NCBI GenBank assembly: GCA_902570695.1
Contig: CACFZE010000001.1
Location: forward strand, 186,001 to 250,000
Source: an uncultured Pelagibacteraceae bacterium
GTDB lineage: Bacteria > Pseudomonadota > Alphaproteobacteria > Pelagibacterales > Pelagibacteraceae
DNA length: 64,000 nucleotides
Direction: 5' to 3'
Shown: in pieces, positions 1 through 9,535 of the stretch
How positions within the stretch are numbered: the stretch's first letter is position 1
How the letters are laid out: the number at the start of each line of letters is the position of its first letter
The notes under the pieces: generated by a model
Told to the model about the DNA's origin: nothing
Seen by the model: only the letters and a program-made list of their open reading frames with translations
The model's database searches: none
Position numbers and translations under genes: made by a program

Positions 1-1163
1 AATCCCCAGGAGAAACTTGGTTTTACATTTCTTGCCTCATGTAATTCTTTATAAACCCAACTTTCTTTAAATTTTTGTTCATATGTAGATAAATTTAAAT
101 TTTTTGTAAGATGCTCATAAATTGTTTCAGCAGCGATCATTCCACTCTTCATTGCAGTATGTGACCCTTTTATTTTAGGCATATTTAATGTTCCTGCATC
201 ACACCCAACTAACAAAGCACCTGGCATAAACATCTGAGGTAAACTCTGTATACCACCCTCAATTAAAGCTCTTGCGCCATAAGAAATTCTTTTTCCACCT
301 TCAATTATTTTTTTTATATCTGGATGAGTTTTAAATCTTTGGAATTCATCGAAAGGTGAGAGATGAGGATTTTGGTAATCTAATCCAATTACGTAACCAA
401 GAAAAACTTGTTTATTTTCTGCATGATACATAAAACTTCCACCGTAGGTGTTATTGTCTAAAGGCCATCCAGCAGTATGCATTACTAAACCTTCTGTATG
501 ATTTTTTTCATCTATCTCCCAAATTTCTTTAAAACCAATTCCATATTGTTGAGGATTTTTACCTTTATCCAACTCAAACTTCTTAATTAATTCTTTTCCT
601 AAGTGACCTCTGCATCCTTCTGCAAAGACTGTAACTTTTGCATGCAATTCCATTCCAGGTTCATAAGTATCTTTTTTATTTCCCTCTTTATCAATACCCA
701 TATCTTGAGTTGCAATACCTTTAACTGATCCATCATCATTATATAAAACTTCACTTGCTGGAAATCCTGGAAATATTTCAACTCCTAATCCCTCAGCCTG
801 CTCAGCCAACCATCTGCAAAGATTTGCAAGACTTATAATATAATTGTTATGATTTTGTTGAACCTTAGGAAGTAACCATGTTGGCCAACTTATTGATTTT
901 TGTTTTCCTAAAAATAAAAATTTTTCTTTTGTAACTTTTGTTTTAATTGGAGCATTTAATTCTTTCCAATTAGGTATCAGTTCGTCTAAGGCACGTGTTT
1001 CAAACACGTTCCCTGACAAAATATGTGCACCTATTTCAGATGCTTTTTCTAAAAGGCAGACATTAATATCTGGATTTAACTGCTTTAATTTAATTGCAGT
1101 TGAAAGTCCTGATGGTCCGCCACCTACGATGACAACATCGTATTCCATCACTTCTCTGGACAT
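1..1163 (-). CDS. Electron transfer flavoprotein-ubiquinone oxidoreductase, C-terminus beyond window
   Basis: Passes electrons from reduced ETF to ubiquinone at the inner membrane. The reading frame opens at the ATG whose first base is 1163 and stays open to base 1, so about 387 N-terminal residues are present. I see the FAD dinucleotide motif VVIVGGGPSGLSTAIKL near the start, then EIGAHILSG, the GMELHAKVTVFAEGCRGHLG region and YGIGFKEIW, all typical of ETF-QO. The C-terminal [4Fe-4S] domain lies outside the window. It follows etfA by 24 bases on the same strand, so dehydrogenase, ETF and ETF-QO form one electron-transfer operon. An in-frame ATG five codons downstream is an alternative start. 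Confidence 0.93.
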   Translation of the reverse strand, partial: MSREVMEYDVVIVGGGPSGLSTAIKLKQLNPDINVCLLEKASEIGAHILSGNVFETRALDELIPNWKELNAPIKTKVTKEKFLFLGKQKSISWPTWLLPKVQQNHNNYIISLANLCRWLAEQAEGLGVEIFPGFPASEVLYNDDGSVKGIATQDMGIDKEGNKKDTYEPGMELHAKVTVFAEGCRGHLGKELIKKFELDKGKNPQQYGIGFKEIWEIDEKNHTEGLVMHTAGWPLDNNTYGGSFMYHAENKQVFLGYVIGLDYQNPHLSPFDEFQRFKTHPDIKKIIEGGKRISYGARALIEGGIQSLPQMFMPGALLVGCDAGTLNMPKIKGSHTAMKSGMIAAETIYEHLTKNLNLSTYEQKFKESWVYKELHEARNVKPSFSWG

Positions 1164-1187
1164 AATGATAATTTCTTACAGTATTTG

Positions 1188-2141
1188 CTATTTTTGTATA
1201 GTGTTTAATTTGTTCAATTCTGACAAAAACTGAGGAAGCGCCTCAAAAAGATCTGCTTCTAATCCATAATCTGCGACACTAAAAATTGGAGCTTCACCGT
1301 CTTTATTTATAGCTACAATAACTTTACTTTCTTTCATTCCTGCTAAGTGCTGTATCGCACCTGAAATTCCAACTGCAATATATAAATCTGGAACCACAAC
1401 TTTACCCGTTTGTCCTACTTGATGATCATTAGTAATATAACCAGCATCAACTGCTGCTCTTGATGCTCCAATTGCTGCATTAAGTTTATCAGCAATATCG
1501 CTGATTAATTTGAAATTTTCACCATTTTGCATTCCTCTGCCACCAGAAATAACTATTCTAGCCGTTCCAAGTTCTGGCCTGTCTGACTTAACTTCTTCTT
1601 TCTTAAGAAATTTAGTAGATGAACTAGCTTCTGCTGGATCAGATTTTGTAATTTCAGCCGATCCACCACTCTTATCTGCAGGATCAAATGATGTTGGTCT
1701 TATAGTAACACATTTTTTCTTATCATTACTTTTAACCGTAGCAAATGCATTTCCTGCGTAAATTGGTCTTAAAAAAGTATCTTCAGAAATAACTTTAATA
1801 ATATCACTTACCTGTGATGTATCTAACAAAGCCGCAATTCTTGGCATTAAATTTTTACCAAATGTATTTGCTGAGCTTACAATGTGTGAATAATTTTCTG
1901 CATGCTTGATTATTGCTGATGTATAATTCTCTGCGATATAGTTTTCATAAATCTCATTATCGACATGAATAACTTTTTTTACATTTGGAACTTCGGATAA
2001 AGATTTTGCAACTTCGTCAGCTTGATGACCTAAAACCAAAACATGAAGATCCTCGTTTATTTGAGAAGCTGCTGTAATAGCATTATATGTAAATGGTCTT
2101 ACTTCTTTATTGTTATGTTCTGCAATTAATAATACCGACAT
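1188..2141 (-). CDS. etfA: Electron transfer flavoprotein alpha subunit
   Basis: The FAD-carrying subunit of the soluble ETF heterodimer, which accepts electrons from dehydrogenases such as dimethylglycine or sarcosine dehydrogenase. The 317 residues match the family length. The C-terminal FAD domain is clear: [14 protein letters not shown], then [42 protein letters not shown] and [16 protein letters not shown]. The start directly abuts the etfB stop (etfB ends at 2142, etfA begins at 2141), indicating one transcript. Because the upstream gene is a flavin dehydrogenase that needs ETF, this pair probably serves methylated-glycine oxidation first, although ETF can also take electrons from other enzymes. 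Confidence 0.95.
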   Translation of the reverse strand: MSVLLIAEHNNKEVRPFTYNAITAASQINEDLHVLVLGHQADEVAKSLSEVPNVKKVIHVDNEIYENYIAENYTSAIIKHAENYSHIVSSANTFGKNLMPRIAALLDTSQVSDIIKVISEDTFLRPIYAGNAFATVKSNDKKKCVTIRPTSFDPADKSGGSAEITKSDPAEASSSTKFLKKEEVKSDRPELGTARIVISGGRGMQNGENFKLISDIADKLNAAIGASRAAVDAGYITNDHQVGQTGKVVVPDLYIAVGISGAIQHLAGMKESKVIVAINKDGEAPIFSVADYGLEADLFEALPQFLSELNKLNTIQK

Positions 2142-2891
2142 TTAGATTACCTTAGCCTCATTTTTTAATTTTTGCACCAATTCTTCAACACTAGCGACTT
2201 TTATTCCAGCTTTTCTTTTTGGTGGCTCTTCAACTTTAATTTGTTCGATTCTAGGATTAATATCAACTCCTAAATCTGAAGCATTTATCTGTTCTATTGG
2301 TTTTTTCTTAGCTTTCATAATATTTGGAAGCGAAGCATATCTTGGTTCATTTAATCTTAAATCACATGTAACAATTGCTGGAACATTTACTTCAATAGTT
2401 TCCAAACCTTCATCAATTTCACGAGTTACTTCTAAGGCATTATCCTTTACCTCAATTTTAGATGCAAATGTTGCTTGAGGCCAATTTAATAAAGCTGCAA
2501 GCATCTGACCAGTTTGATTACAGTCATCATCTATTGCTTGTTTTCCCATAAAAACTAAGTCTGGATTTTCTTTTTCCACAATTTTTTTCAAAATTTTTGA
2601 AACTGCTAGAGGCTCAATTACATTATCAACTTTGACATGAATTCCCCTATCTGCTCCTACTGCTAATGCTTTTCTTACAGTTTCTTGTGCTTTTTCCTCA
2701 CCAATAGTAATTGCAACTATTTCTTTAGCTTTACCAGCTTCTTTAATTTTTACTGCTTCTTCTATTGCATTATCATCTGGTGGATTTGTTGACATTTTAA
2801 CGTTGTCAGTAACAACACCTGAACCATCTTCTTTAACTCTTATTTGAACGTTGTAATCAATAACTCTTTTAACTGCGACTAGTATTTTCAT
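2142..2891 (-). CDS. etfB: Electron transfer flavoprotein beta subunit
   Basis: AMP-binding subunit of ETF, 249 residues, full length. Typical features are [14 protein letters not shown] at the N-terminus, [47 protein letters not shown], and the recognition-loop segment [21 protein letters not shown], which docks on partner dehydrogenases. The start codon shares one base with the stop of the dehydrogenase upstream (TAATG at 2891), so translation is probably coupled. Together with etfA it carries electrons from the DMGDH-type enzyme to the ETF-QO encoded downstream. Confidence 0.95.
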   Translation of the reverse strand: MKILVAVKRVIDYNVQIRVKEDGSGVVTDNVKMSTNPPDDNAIEEAVKIKEAGKAKEIVAITIGEEKAQETVRKALAVGADRGIHVKVDNVIEPLAVSKILKKIVEKENPDLVFMGKQAIDDDCNQTGQMLAALLNWPQATFASKIEVKDNALEVTREIDEGLETIEVNVPAIVTCDLRLNEPRYASLPNIMKAKKKPIEQINASDLGVDINPRIEQIKVEEPPKRKAGIKVASVEELVQKLKNEAKVI

Positions 2892-5323
2892 TAAGCTCTT
2901 AATAAATTGTTTTCTGGATCGTAAGGACTTTCATCTAAAATTGTTGCATCATATTTCTCACCTAATATTTCAATTTTTAGTTTTTGTCCAACATTTGCTA
3001 ATTCTGGTTTAACCATTCCTAAAGCTAAAGATTTTCCAATTCTAAAACCAAAGTCTCCCCCTGTTGCTCTTCCTATAACACTTCCATTTTCATAAATTGG
3101 ATTATTTCCTAAAACATCTGCATCTTTTGGATTATGAACCTCTAAAGTAACAAGTTTGTTATCAAAACCTTTCTCTCTCCACTTATTCAATGCTTCAAGT
3201 CCAATAAAACTTCCTTTATTAGGATGTATAAATCTATCAAGACCACTTTCATAAGGTGAGTATTCTATTGACAGTTCTGTTCCAACCAATTTATACGATT
3301 TTTCTACTCTCAAACTATTCATTGCTCTAATACCATATGGCTTTAGTCCAAGATCTTGTCCTGCTTCCATAAGTTTATCAAAAATGTGATTTTGATATTC
3401 AATTGGATGATGGAGTTCCCATCCTAATTCACCAACAAAATTAACTCTCATAGCATTTACTGGTGCGTACCCTACATCAACCATTTTTGCACTTAGCCAT
3501 TTAAAGTTTTCATTTGAAAAATCATCTTTTGAAACTCTTTGCATTAACTCTCTTGCTTTTGGACCTGAAACAACCAAAACTCCATTACTATTAGTTAAAT
3601 TTTCAAACTGTACTGAACCATCTGAAGGCATCCATTTTAAAATCCAATCATGATCTAATCTTTGGAAAGCTCCTGCTGATACTAAATAAAAGCTATCATG
3701 TGACTCTCTCATAATAGTAAATTCAGAATGAACTCCGCCTTTAGTATTTAAAGCGTGACATAAATTAATTCTTCCAACTTTTTTTGGTAATTTGTTTGCA
3801 ACTAAATTATCTAAAAATTCCTCAGCACCAGGTCCTTTAATTCTACATTTTGCAAATGCAGTCATATCCAAAAGACCAACATTTTCTTTTACGTTTTTGC
3901 ATTCTTTTTCCATTGCATTGAACCATTTTGATCTTCTAAATGACCAATCATCTTTTTGCTCCATTCCATCAGTTGCAAAAAAATTAGGTCTTTCCCATCC
4001 AAATTTTTGACCAAACACTGCTCCTAAATTTTTCATTCTGTCATAACACGGTGCAGTCCTTAATGGTCTTGCTGCTGGTCTTTCTTCATCAGGAAAGTGA
4101 GTTATAAAAACGTGACTGTAGGCTTCTTCATTTTTAGCTTTTAAATATGATTTAGAGCAATAATCTCCATACCTTCTTGGTTCAACACCAAGCATATCAA
4201 TTGTGGGTTCACCATCTACGATCCATTCAGCAAGTTGCCATCCTGCTCCACCTGCTGCAGTGATACCAAAACTATGACCTTCATTTATCCAAAAATTTTT
4301 TAATCCCCAAGCTGGACCAACAATTGGGTTACCATCTGGAGTGTAACAAATTGCACCATTATAAACTTTCTTAACTCCTACTTCTCCAAATGCAGGTACT
4401 CTATGTATTGCACCTTCAATGTGTGGAGCCAATCTATCCAAATCTTCCTGAAATAATTCATATTCAGAATCTTTTGAAGGTCCATCTACATAACAAGCTG
4501 GTGCTCCATCTTCATATGGTCCTAAAATTAATCCACCTGCTTCTTCTCTCATGTACCATCTGCTATCACTATCTCTTAAAACTCCCATCTCTGGTAATCC
4601 ATCTTTTTTTCTTTTTTGAATTTCTGGATGAGGTTCAGTAACAATGTATTGATGTTCTACTGGGATTACTGGAATATCTAAACCAACCATCTTTCCAGTT
4701 TGTCTTGCAAAATTTCCTGAACAAGAAATAATATGTTCACACTCTATAGATCCTTTATCTGTTTCAACAACCCAACCATCTTTGGTTTGTTTCATTCCAA
4801 CAACATTTGTATTTCTATAAATTTCTGCTCCTCTATTTCTTGCACCTGTAGCAAGAGCTTGTGTTAAATCTGCTGGTTGAATATATCCATCTTCAGGGTG
4901 TTGTATTGCACCTACTAAATCTGATGTATTACATAATGGCCAGATTTCCTTAACTTGGTCTGGAGTTAAAAATTTTACATCAACACCTATTGTTTGAGCA
5001 ACACCGGCGTATTGAAAGTATTCATCCATTCTATCTTTAGTGCTTGCTAATCTAATATTTGATACAACGCTGAAACCTACATTTTTACCTGTCTCTTCCT
5101 CTAAAGTTTTATATAAATTGACAGCATACTTATGAAGTTGTCCTACAGAATAACTCATATTAAATAGTGGTAATAAGCCCGCTGCATGCCAAGTTGAGCC
5201 TGATGTTAGTTCTTTTCTTTCAATTAAAGCAACATCTGACCAACCTTTTTTTGCTAAGTGATAGAGTGCGCTAACCCCTACTACTCCACCACCAACTACA
5301 ACAACTTTTGCTTTGGATTTCAT
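2891..5323 (-). CDS. Dimethylglycine/sarcosine dehydrogenase-type flavoprotein with GcvT domain
   Basis: Oxidative N-demethylase of dimethylglycine or sarcosine; the methyl carbon passes to tetrahydrofolate and the electrons to ETF. Residues 1-390 form a DAO-type FAD domain with [17 protein letters not shown]. The [10 protein letters not shown] motif around residue 46 holds the His that binds FAD covalently in DMGDH relatives. Residues 400-810 form the FAO_M and GcvT folate-binding domains ([35 protein letters not shown]). The 810-residue length fits bacterial and mitochondrial DMGDH/SarDH. ETF genes directly follow, which favours a dehydrogenase over an oxidase. Sequence alone does not separate dimethylglycine from sarcosine as substrate. 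An opine-type or other N-methyl amino acid substrate is possible but less likely. Confidence 0.85.
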   Translation of the reverse strand: MKSKAKVVVVGGGVVGVSALYHLAKKGWSDVALIERKELTSGSTWHAAGLLPLFNMSYSVGQLHKYAVNLYKTLEEETGKNVGFSVVSNIRLASTKDRMDEYFQYAGVAQTIGVDVKFLTPDQVKEIWPLCNTSDLVGAIQHPEDGYIQPADLTQALATGARNRGAEIYRNTNVVGMKQTKDGWVVETDKGSIECEHIISCSGNFARQTGKMVGLDIPVIPVEHQYIVTEPHPEIQKRKKDGLPEMGVLRDSDSRWYMREEAGGLILGPYEDGAPACYVDGPSKDSEYELFQEDLDRLAPHIEGAIHRVPAFGEVGVKKVYNGAICYTPDGNPIVGPAWGLKNFWINEGHSFGITAAGGAGWQLAEWIVDGEPTIDMLGVEPRRYGDYCSKSYLKAKNEEAYSHVFITHFPDEERPAARPLRTAPCYDRMKNLGAVFGQKFGWERPNFFATDGMEQKDDWSFRRSKWFNAMEKECKNVKENVGLLDMTAFAKCRIKGPGAEEFLDNLVANKLPKKVGRINLCHALNTKGGVHSEFTIMRESHDSFYLVSAGAFQRLDHDWILKWMPSDGSVQFENLTNSNGVLVVSGPKARELMQRVSKDDFSNENFKWLSAKMVDVGYAPVNAMRVNFVGELGWELHHPIEYQNHIFDKLMEAGQDLGLKPYGIRAMNSLRVEKSYKLVGTELSIEYSPYESGLDRFIHPNKGSFIGLEALNKWREKGFDNKLVTLEVHNPKDADVLGNNPIYENGSVIGRATGGDFGFRIGKSLALGMVKPELANVGQKLKIEILGEKYDATILDESPYDPENNLLRA

Positions 5324-5369
5324 TCTCAGATTCCTACTAAATTTTAATTACTAACGAAACAAAATTCTA

Positions 5370-5573
5370 TTATTCATCATCTGCGTCACGCCAGCCCATT
5401 CTGAACATTAAATAAGCGGCAACTATAACGGAAATTGTACCTACTACCATGCCAATATTAATCCCAACTTCACTTCCCCAAAAATACCACCCAAGTTGAG
5501 TGGATGAAATTGTTGGAAAGCATAATATAAACATTAGAATTGCATACCTAATATACATTGGAGGCTTTTTCAT
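5370..5573 (-). CDS. Small two-helix membrane protein, unknown function
   Basis: A 67-residue protein beginning MKKPPMYIRYAI. Two hydrophobic segments (about residues 8-25 and 33-53) are separated by a short loop containing GWYFWGSEVG, followed by a charged tail RMGWRDADDE. I chose the ATG at 5573 over the ATG at 5627 because it overlaps the upstream stop by one base (TAATG), the coupling seen repeatedly in this window; the longer version would lie inside the DUF4864 gene. I do not recognise the family. It sits between a secreted DUF4864 protein and the dimethylglycine dehydrogenase. Confidence 0.7.
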   Translation of the reverse strand: MKKPPMYIRYAILMFILCFPTISSTQLGWYFWGSEVGINIGMVVGTISVIVAAYLMFRMGWRDADDE

Positions 5574-6034
5574 TATATTGATGATCCCATTGGTATTGGT
5601 TGTGAAACCGCTGTTGTTAGCCAGCAATCTAAAAGATTGCCTTCTTTATTATTCTTTTCAACTTTCCATTTAAATTTAAAATATTGTTTGTCCTTATCCA
5701 AGACAACAACTTCATAAGTTGCCATTGTACTTGATTTGTAAATTTCAGTTACTGTATTTTCTTTGTGATCAATCAGCATCGAGTATGAAGCCCCTTTTAA
5801 CATTCTTTTAAATCTATCTAATGGACCTGTCATCCTTTGATTATTTGGATGTGCAAATTCCCATGTTTGCTCAATCCCTCTATCTTTATATGGACTGTCA
5901 TTTTTCATTAACGCCTTTAATTGAATTAAAACAACTTGTTTTGGATCTATATTCACACTTGGTTTTAAAACATCGGCAAATGAAGAATTAAAATAAAAAA
6001 ATGTAATTAAAAAAAATAAAATTTTGAATTTCAT
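5573..6034 (-). CDS. Secreted DUF4864-like protein
   Basis: A 153-residue protein with a clear Sec signal peptide (MKFKILFFLITFFYFNSSFA, cleavage likely after SFA). The mature part, with IQLKALMKNDSPYKDRGIEQ, FAHPNNQRMTGPLDRFKRML, TYEVVVLDKDKQYFKFKWKV and a GNLLDCWLTTAVSQP end, is what I associate with DUF4864, whose function is unknown. It is probably periplasmic. It is coupled by TAATG to the downstream two-helix membrane protein, so the two may work together. The DUF assignment comes from remembered motif similarity and is less certain than the open reading frame. Confidence 0.75.
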   Translation of the reverse strand: MKFKILFFLITFFYFNSSFADVLKPSVNIDPKQVVLIQLKALMKNDSPYKDRGIEQTWEFAHPNNQRMTGPLDRFKRMLKGASYSMLIDHKENTVTEIYKSSTMATYEVVVLDKDKQYFKFKWKVEKNNKEGNLLDCWLTTAVSQPIPMGSSI

Positions 6035-6100
6035 ATTTTAAATTTATCTTAAATTTAAAATGAAATAAAAGGTCTTAATATCACACTTAATAATTTGATA

Positions 6101-6526
6101 TTATATAGTTTTGAATAATCTATCGTATTCGTTTTTAATACATTTATTAGAGATATAATAAATTTTATTTTGAGATACTAATTTAGCTGCATTTTCGTTG
6201 TGAATTCCTAATTGCAACCATAATACATTTGCACCAATTTCTATTGTTTGTTTTGCTATTTCCTCAGCCTCTTCACTAGGTCTAAAAACATTAACAATTC
6301 CAACATGATCTTTTATATCAGTTAGTTTTTTATAAACTGGTTCTCCATGTATAATTTTATTATCTGTTACTGGATTAACAGGAAAAACTTTGTAACCTGT
6401 ATTTCTTAAATATTTCATTATTATATTGGAAGTTTTTTTTGAGTCTGGGCTTGCTCCAACAATGGCTATCGTCCGATAACTTAAATAAAGTTCTTTTATC
6501 TTTTCATCTACAAGTGTTGTGTCCAT
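6101..6526 (-). CDS. CoA-binding domain protein (YccU type), copy 1
   Basis: A 141-residue single-domain Rossmann protein of the CoA-binding family related to the N-terminal part of succinyl-CoA synthetase alpha. The nucleotide/CoA loop IAIVGASPDSKKTSN is near residue 20, followed by TGYKVFPVNPV, VDIVNVFRPSEEAEEIA-like spacing (here GIVNVFRPSEEAEEIA) and ANVLWLQLGIHNENA. No catalytic domain is attached, as usual for stand-alone members, whose role is unproven. It lies 8 bases from a homologous gene upstream, so the pair looks like an old tandem duplication. Confidence 0.85.
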   Translation of the reverse strand: MDTTLVDEKIKELYLSYRTIAIVGASPDSKKTSNIIMKYLRNTGYKVFPVNPVTDNKIIHGEPVYKKLTDIKDHVGIVNVFRPSEEAEEIAKQTIEIGANVLWLQLGIHNENAAKLVSQNKIYYISNKCIKNEYDRLFKTI

Positions 6527-6534
6527 AATTTAAT

Positions 6535-6984
6535 TTAAATTTTTAGATCTAGTCGCGGTTTCCAAAATGGTCTGAAGAGTTCAATTTTTGGACATCTATT
6601 CATAACTACTTTTAAACCTGCATCTTCAGCAATTTTTGCTGCATCATGATTAATTACACCAATTTGTCCCCATAATACTTTTGCTCCAATTGATATTGCC
6701 TCTTCTGCAATACCATAGAGGTCCTCGGATTTTCTAAATACTTCGACCATATCAACAGGTCTATCTATTGCAGATAAATTTGGATAAACTTTTAAATTTC
6801 TAATTTCTTTTATACCTGGTTTAGGATTTACAGGTATCATGTCATAACCAGTTTCATGCAAAACTCGTAATACACCATAACTAAATTTAGTTTTATCTGG
6901 GCTAGCACCAACCATAGCAATTGTCTTAACTGAACTTAAAATATCTTTTAAATATTCAGCGCTATAAGGTTCGTTGTGGTTCAT
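6535..6984 (-). CDS. CoA-binding domain protein (YccU type), copy 2
   Basis: A 149-residue homologue of the neighbouring gene with the same order of motifs: TIAMVGASPDKTKFSYG, TGYDMIPVNPKPG, VDMVEVFRKSEDLYGIAEEA, GAKVLWGQIGVINHDAA and a C-terminal MNRCPKIE. NRCPKIE is typical of stand-alone CoA-binding proteins. Copy 1 instead ends SNKCIKNEYDRLF. The gene begins 2 bases after the ferredoxin stop, in the methanethiol oxidase operon. A role in handling CoA thioesters from sulfur or C1 metabolism would fit the setting but is inference only. Confidence 0.87.
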   Translation of the reverse strand: MNHNEPYSAEYLKDILSSVKTIAMVGASPDKTKFSYGVLRVLHETGYDMIPVNPKPGIKEIRNLKVYPNLSAIDRPVDMVEVFRKSEDLYGIAEEAISIGAKVLWGQIGVINHDAAKIAEDAGLKVVMNRCPKIELFRPFWKPRLDLKI

Positions 6985-6986
6985 CT

Positions 6987-7352
6987 TTATTTTTTTTCTT
7001 GCTTTTTACTTGCGATATCTGCTTTTAATTCATGAGGTTCTAAAGGGTCAAGGAAAGGATTTCGGTACAATTTATCATGACTTTCAACTCCTATCTCAAT
7101 TGTGCAATCTGTTTTTGCTTTAGCAACACATAAAATAATATATCCATCATTTATTTGTCTATTATTTAAAGCAACTTGAGAACGTTGATCTACTTCTCCA
7201 TTAATTAGTTTAGCTGCACATGTAATACATCCTCCATACTGACATCCGTATGGAAGATCGACACCTTGATCTCTTAATTCATTTAATAAAGGTTTTTTTC
7301 CACTGACTTCAAATGCACTGTTATTTCTGTTTGAGATTGTAATTTTTGTCAT
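6987..7352 (-). CDS. [2Fe-2S] plant-type ferredoxin
   Basis: Electron carrier of 121 residues. The cluster ligands are visible as C37, C42, C45 and C75 (motif YGCQYGGCITC and later IILC). I chose the ATG at 7352 because its ATGA overlaps the stop of the methanethiol oxidase gene; a longer reading from 7373 adds seven residues (MHKRHLA) inside that gene. It may serve the methanethiol oxidase neighbour, or act as the redox partner of the Rieske oxygenase encoded 3 kb upstream in the same run, since no dedicated reductase gene is nearby. The N-terminal stretch KITISNRNNSAFEVSG is a normal ferredoxin beta-grasp start. Confidence 0.9.
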   Translation of the reverse strand: MTKITISNRNNSAFEVSGKKPLLNELRDQGVDLPYGCQYGGCITCAAKLINGEVDQRSQVALNNRQINDGYIILCVAKAKTDCTIEIGVESHDKLYRNPFLDPLEPHELKADIASKKQEKK

Positions 7353-8701
7353 AGCCAGATGTCGCTTGTGCAATCTCCACCTGGATATCTACTTTCATGG
7401 CACCTACTAGGTCCATTTGGCTCTTTACCAAAATCAACAATAAAATCTTTATTAATTTTCATCCCACCATTTTCAACATCACAATCAATCATAATCATTG
7501 CTCCACCCTGCTTTCTAATTTCAGGATAAAATTGATTATCCCATGTAGAAAATAATGATGTTGTTACATACATTCTTTTACCATCTAAGGATAATTGATA
7601 CATTTGAGGTCCACCAGCAATTTTAACACCATTTACTTCTGGAGCCTTTCCTAACAATCCACCCATCCAAACTTGACCTGTTAATTTAGGTTTGTGCGGA
7701 TCTGAAATATCATATTGCCTCATATCTCCATGAAGCCAATTATTTATATAGAGATATTTATCATCCATTGAAACTAATATCGCTGACATAACTCCAGGTA
7801 CAGGGATTGGCCAATCAGGATGTGGTTCATTTTCAACATCAATTATTTTTTCCCATTCCCATTTTCCCTCTTTTGATTTCCAAAAATGAATTACATTTGC
7901 GCTTAGCGCTGCACCGCAAAATCCATGACTACTGTCAGGATTATGCATAAATTTAACTTCTAATGGTATTAAACCATCTTCACCTAAATACATTGTTTGA
8001 ACTGGCTCTTTTTTTTTAAAATCCCAAACATGAAGCCGTCTACCATATTTCAAATGACCAACTTCCTCTAAATCAAATCCAGGCATGAAAGTATTTGGTG
8101 CAGCCCATTCAGAACTAACCATCACATTATGTCTTGGTTGGTACCAGAAGTCATAACTAAAAGGTATGTCCCCCATTGAATTTTCCCATCTACCGACAAT
8201 TTCAAAATCCTTATTTAAATGTAAATACCCTCCTGGCGCTTCTCCTCGAGCGTCTCCAAGAAAAGAAATGATAATTTCAGAACCTAGGCAATGAACTGTG
8301 TGTGGTCCTGATAAATTAGTTTTTTTCTTGATTTCAGATCCATCTACTACTTTATGTATTTTTGGAGATCTAGGATCAGATGCAGTATCAACAACATAAA
8401 TATTATTTGATCTAACACCTGGAACTAATAAATATTTTCTGCTCATGTTTGAGTCACCATGACAAGAAGAGCATGCATTCCATCCCATATGGTGCAATTC
8501 ATCACCAATACCTGGCATTTCAAGTCTGTGAATCACTTTAGAATATGTAGGGCTTTTAGGATCAACATCAACAGTTGCTAAATAATCTGGTTTTTGTATT
8601 CCTGTCCCTGTGTAAATAGCTATAGTATATAAAAGCTTTTCTTTTGGTGCTTTTATTGCTTCTGCAGGACTAGCATATCCAGGGCCACAGCATCCATCCA
8701 T
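7349..8701 (-). CDS. mtoX: Methanethiol oxidase (selenium-binding protein SBP56/SELENBP1 family)
   Basis: Oxidises methanethiol to formaldehyde, H2S and H2O2 in characterised bacterial members, which need copper. The 450 residues match human SELENBP1 closely from memory: CCGPGYASP at the start, PDYLATVDVDPKSPTY, DELHHMGWNACSSCHGD (H70, H71, C77, C80), GYDFWYQPRHNVM, NWLHGDMRQYDISDP, AGGPQMYQLSLDGKRMYVT and the end RYPGGDCTSDIW. The human selenium-binding Cys in the YCQVIHRL segment is Ser here (YSKVIHRL). A strong AGGAG precedes the ATG. No Sec signal peptide is seen, although some bacterial enzymes are periplasmic. Methanethiol could come from DMSP demethylation, which fits the DmdA-like gene at 15155. 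Confidence 0.88.
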   Translation of the reverse strand: MDGCCGPGYASPAEAIKAPKEKLLYTIAIYTGTGIQKPDYLATVDVDPKSPTYSKVIHRLEMPGIGDELHHMGWNACSSCHGDSNMSRKYLLVPGVRSNNIYVVDTASDPRSPKIHKVVDGSEIKKKTNLSGPHTVHCLGSEIIISFLGDARGEAPGGYLHLNKDFEIVGRWENSMGDIPFSYDFWYQPRHNVMVSSEWAAPNTFMPGFDLEEVGHLKYGRRLHVWDFKKKEPVQTMYLGEDGLIPLEVKFMHNPDSSHGFCGAALSANVIHFWKSKEGKWEWEKIIDVENEPHPDWPIPVPGVMSAILVSMDDKYLYINNWLHGDMRQYDISDPHKPKLTGQVWMGGLLGKAPEVNGVKIAGGPQMYQLSLDGKRMYVTTSLFSTWDNQFYPEIRKQGGAMIMIDCDVENGGMKINKDFIVDFGKEPNGPSRCHESRYPGGDCTSDIWL

Positions 8702-8761
8702 GATTGATTTTCTCCTTTGATTACAACTTAATCTTTTTTTTAAGTGACTTCAACTTAATGG

Positions 8762-9535
8762 TTATTTGTTTTTCCAACTTGGATTTCTTTTTTCGATAAA
8801 TGCGCTTATACCCTCTTTGGCATCATAAGATGACATATTAAGTGTCATCATCTTACTTGTATAATCATAAGCTTTGTTAAGGGGCATTTCTAATTGTTTA
8901 TAAAAACCCTTTTTACCTATTTTGATAGTTAAATTTGATTTTGAAGATATTTTTTTTGCAATATCTAAAACTTTTTTATTCAAAGTTTTTGGGCTGTAAT
9001 GATCATTAATTAATCCAATTTCCTTTGCATATTTTGCACTAATTGGATCTCCAGTAAGTAGCATTTCCATCATTCTTTTTCTGCTTATTTTTCGGCTGAC
9101 AGCTACCATTGGAGTACTACAAAATAAACCAATTTTTACTCCAGGTGTAGCAAATGTTGCTGAGTTTGTACTATATGCAAGATCACAACTGGCTGCTAAT
9201 TGACATCCTGCTGCATAAGCTGCTCCATGTACTTTTGCTATCACTGGTTTGTTTCCCTCCACAATTTGCATCATAAGTTTTGAACAAAGTTTAAAAAGTT
9301 TTAGATGATTAGATCCATTTTTTATACCTCTCACCTCTTTTAAATTATGACCTGCACTAAATCCTTTGCCAGCCCCTTCTAAAATAATAACTCTAGTCTC
9401 TTTGTCGTTATCTAATTTTTTGAATGCCTTTAATAAAGATGAAAGAGTTTTGTAGGATAATGAATTATAAGTTTTTGGATCATTAATTAAAACTCTTTTA
9501 ACGCCTGGTGATACTTTATTTATTTTTACAGTCAC
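8762..9535 (-). CDS. Enoyl-CoA hydratase/isomerase family protein, ECHDC3-like
   Basis: A 257-residue crotonase-fold protein: FSAGHNLKEV (oxyanion-hole segment), HGAAYAAGCQLAASCDLAYST, FATPGVKIGLFCSTPMVAVSR, LLTGDPISAKYAKEIGLI. The GLFCSTP motif places it near the ECHDC3 subgroup. The two positions that hold catalytic Glu in hydratases such as DmdD (in the GGGCE and PE..LG segments) do not hold Glu here, so ordinary hydratase chemistry is doubtful. The start is GTG at 9535, placed directly after the TAA of the upstream gene. The role is unknown; it stands next to methanethiol oxidase. Confidence 0.85.
   Translation of the reverse strand: MTVKINKVSPGVKRVLINDPKTYNSLSYKTLSSLLKAFKKLDNDKETRVIILEGAGKGFSAGHNLKEVRGIKNGSNHLKLFKLCSKLMMQIVEGNKPVIAKVHGAAYAAGCQLAASCDLAYSTNSATFATPGVKIGLFCSTPMVAVSRKISRKRMMEMLLTGDPISAKYAKEIGLINDHYSPKTLNKKVLDIAKKISSKSNLTIKIGKKGFYKQLEMPLNKAYDYTSKMMTLNMSSYDAKEGISAFIEKRNPSWKNK

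Noticed and set aside
1510-1761. 83-codon plus-strand ORF
   Set aside because: It lies wholly inside etfA on the opposite strand and has no ribosome-binding site; shadow ORF.
8762-9535. Assignment of the crotonase as DmdD (methylthioacryloyl-CoA hydratase)
   Set aside because: The two catalytic Glu positions are not Glu and the motif GLFCSTP fits ECHDC3 better.
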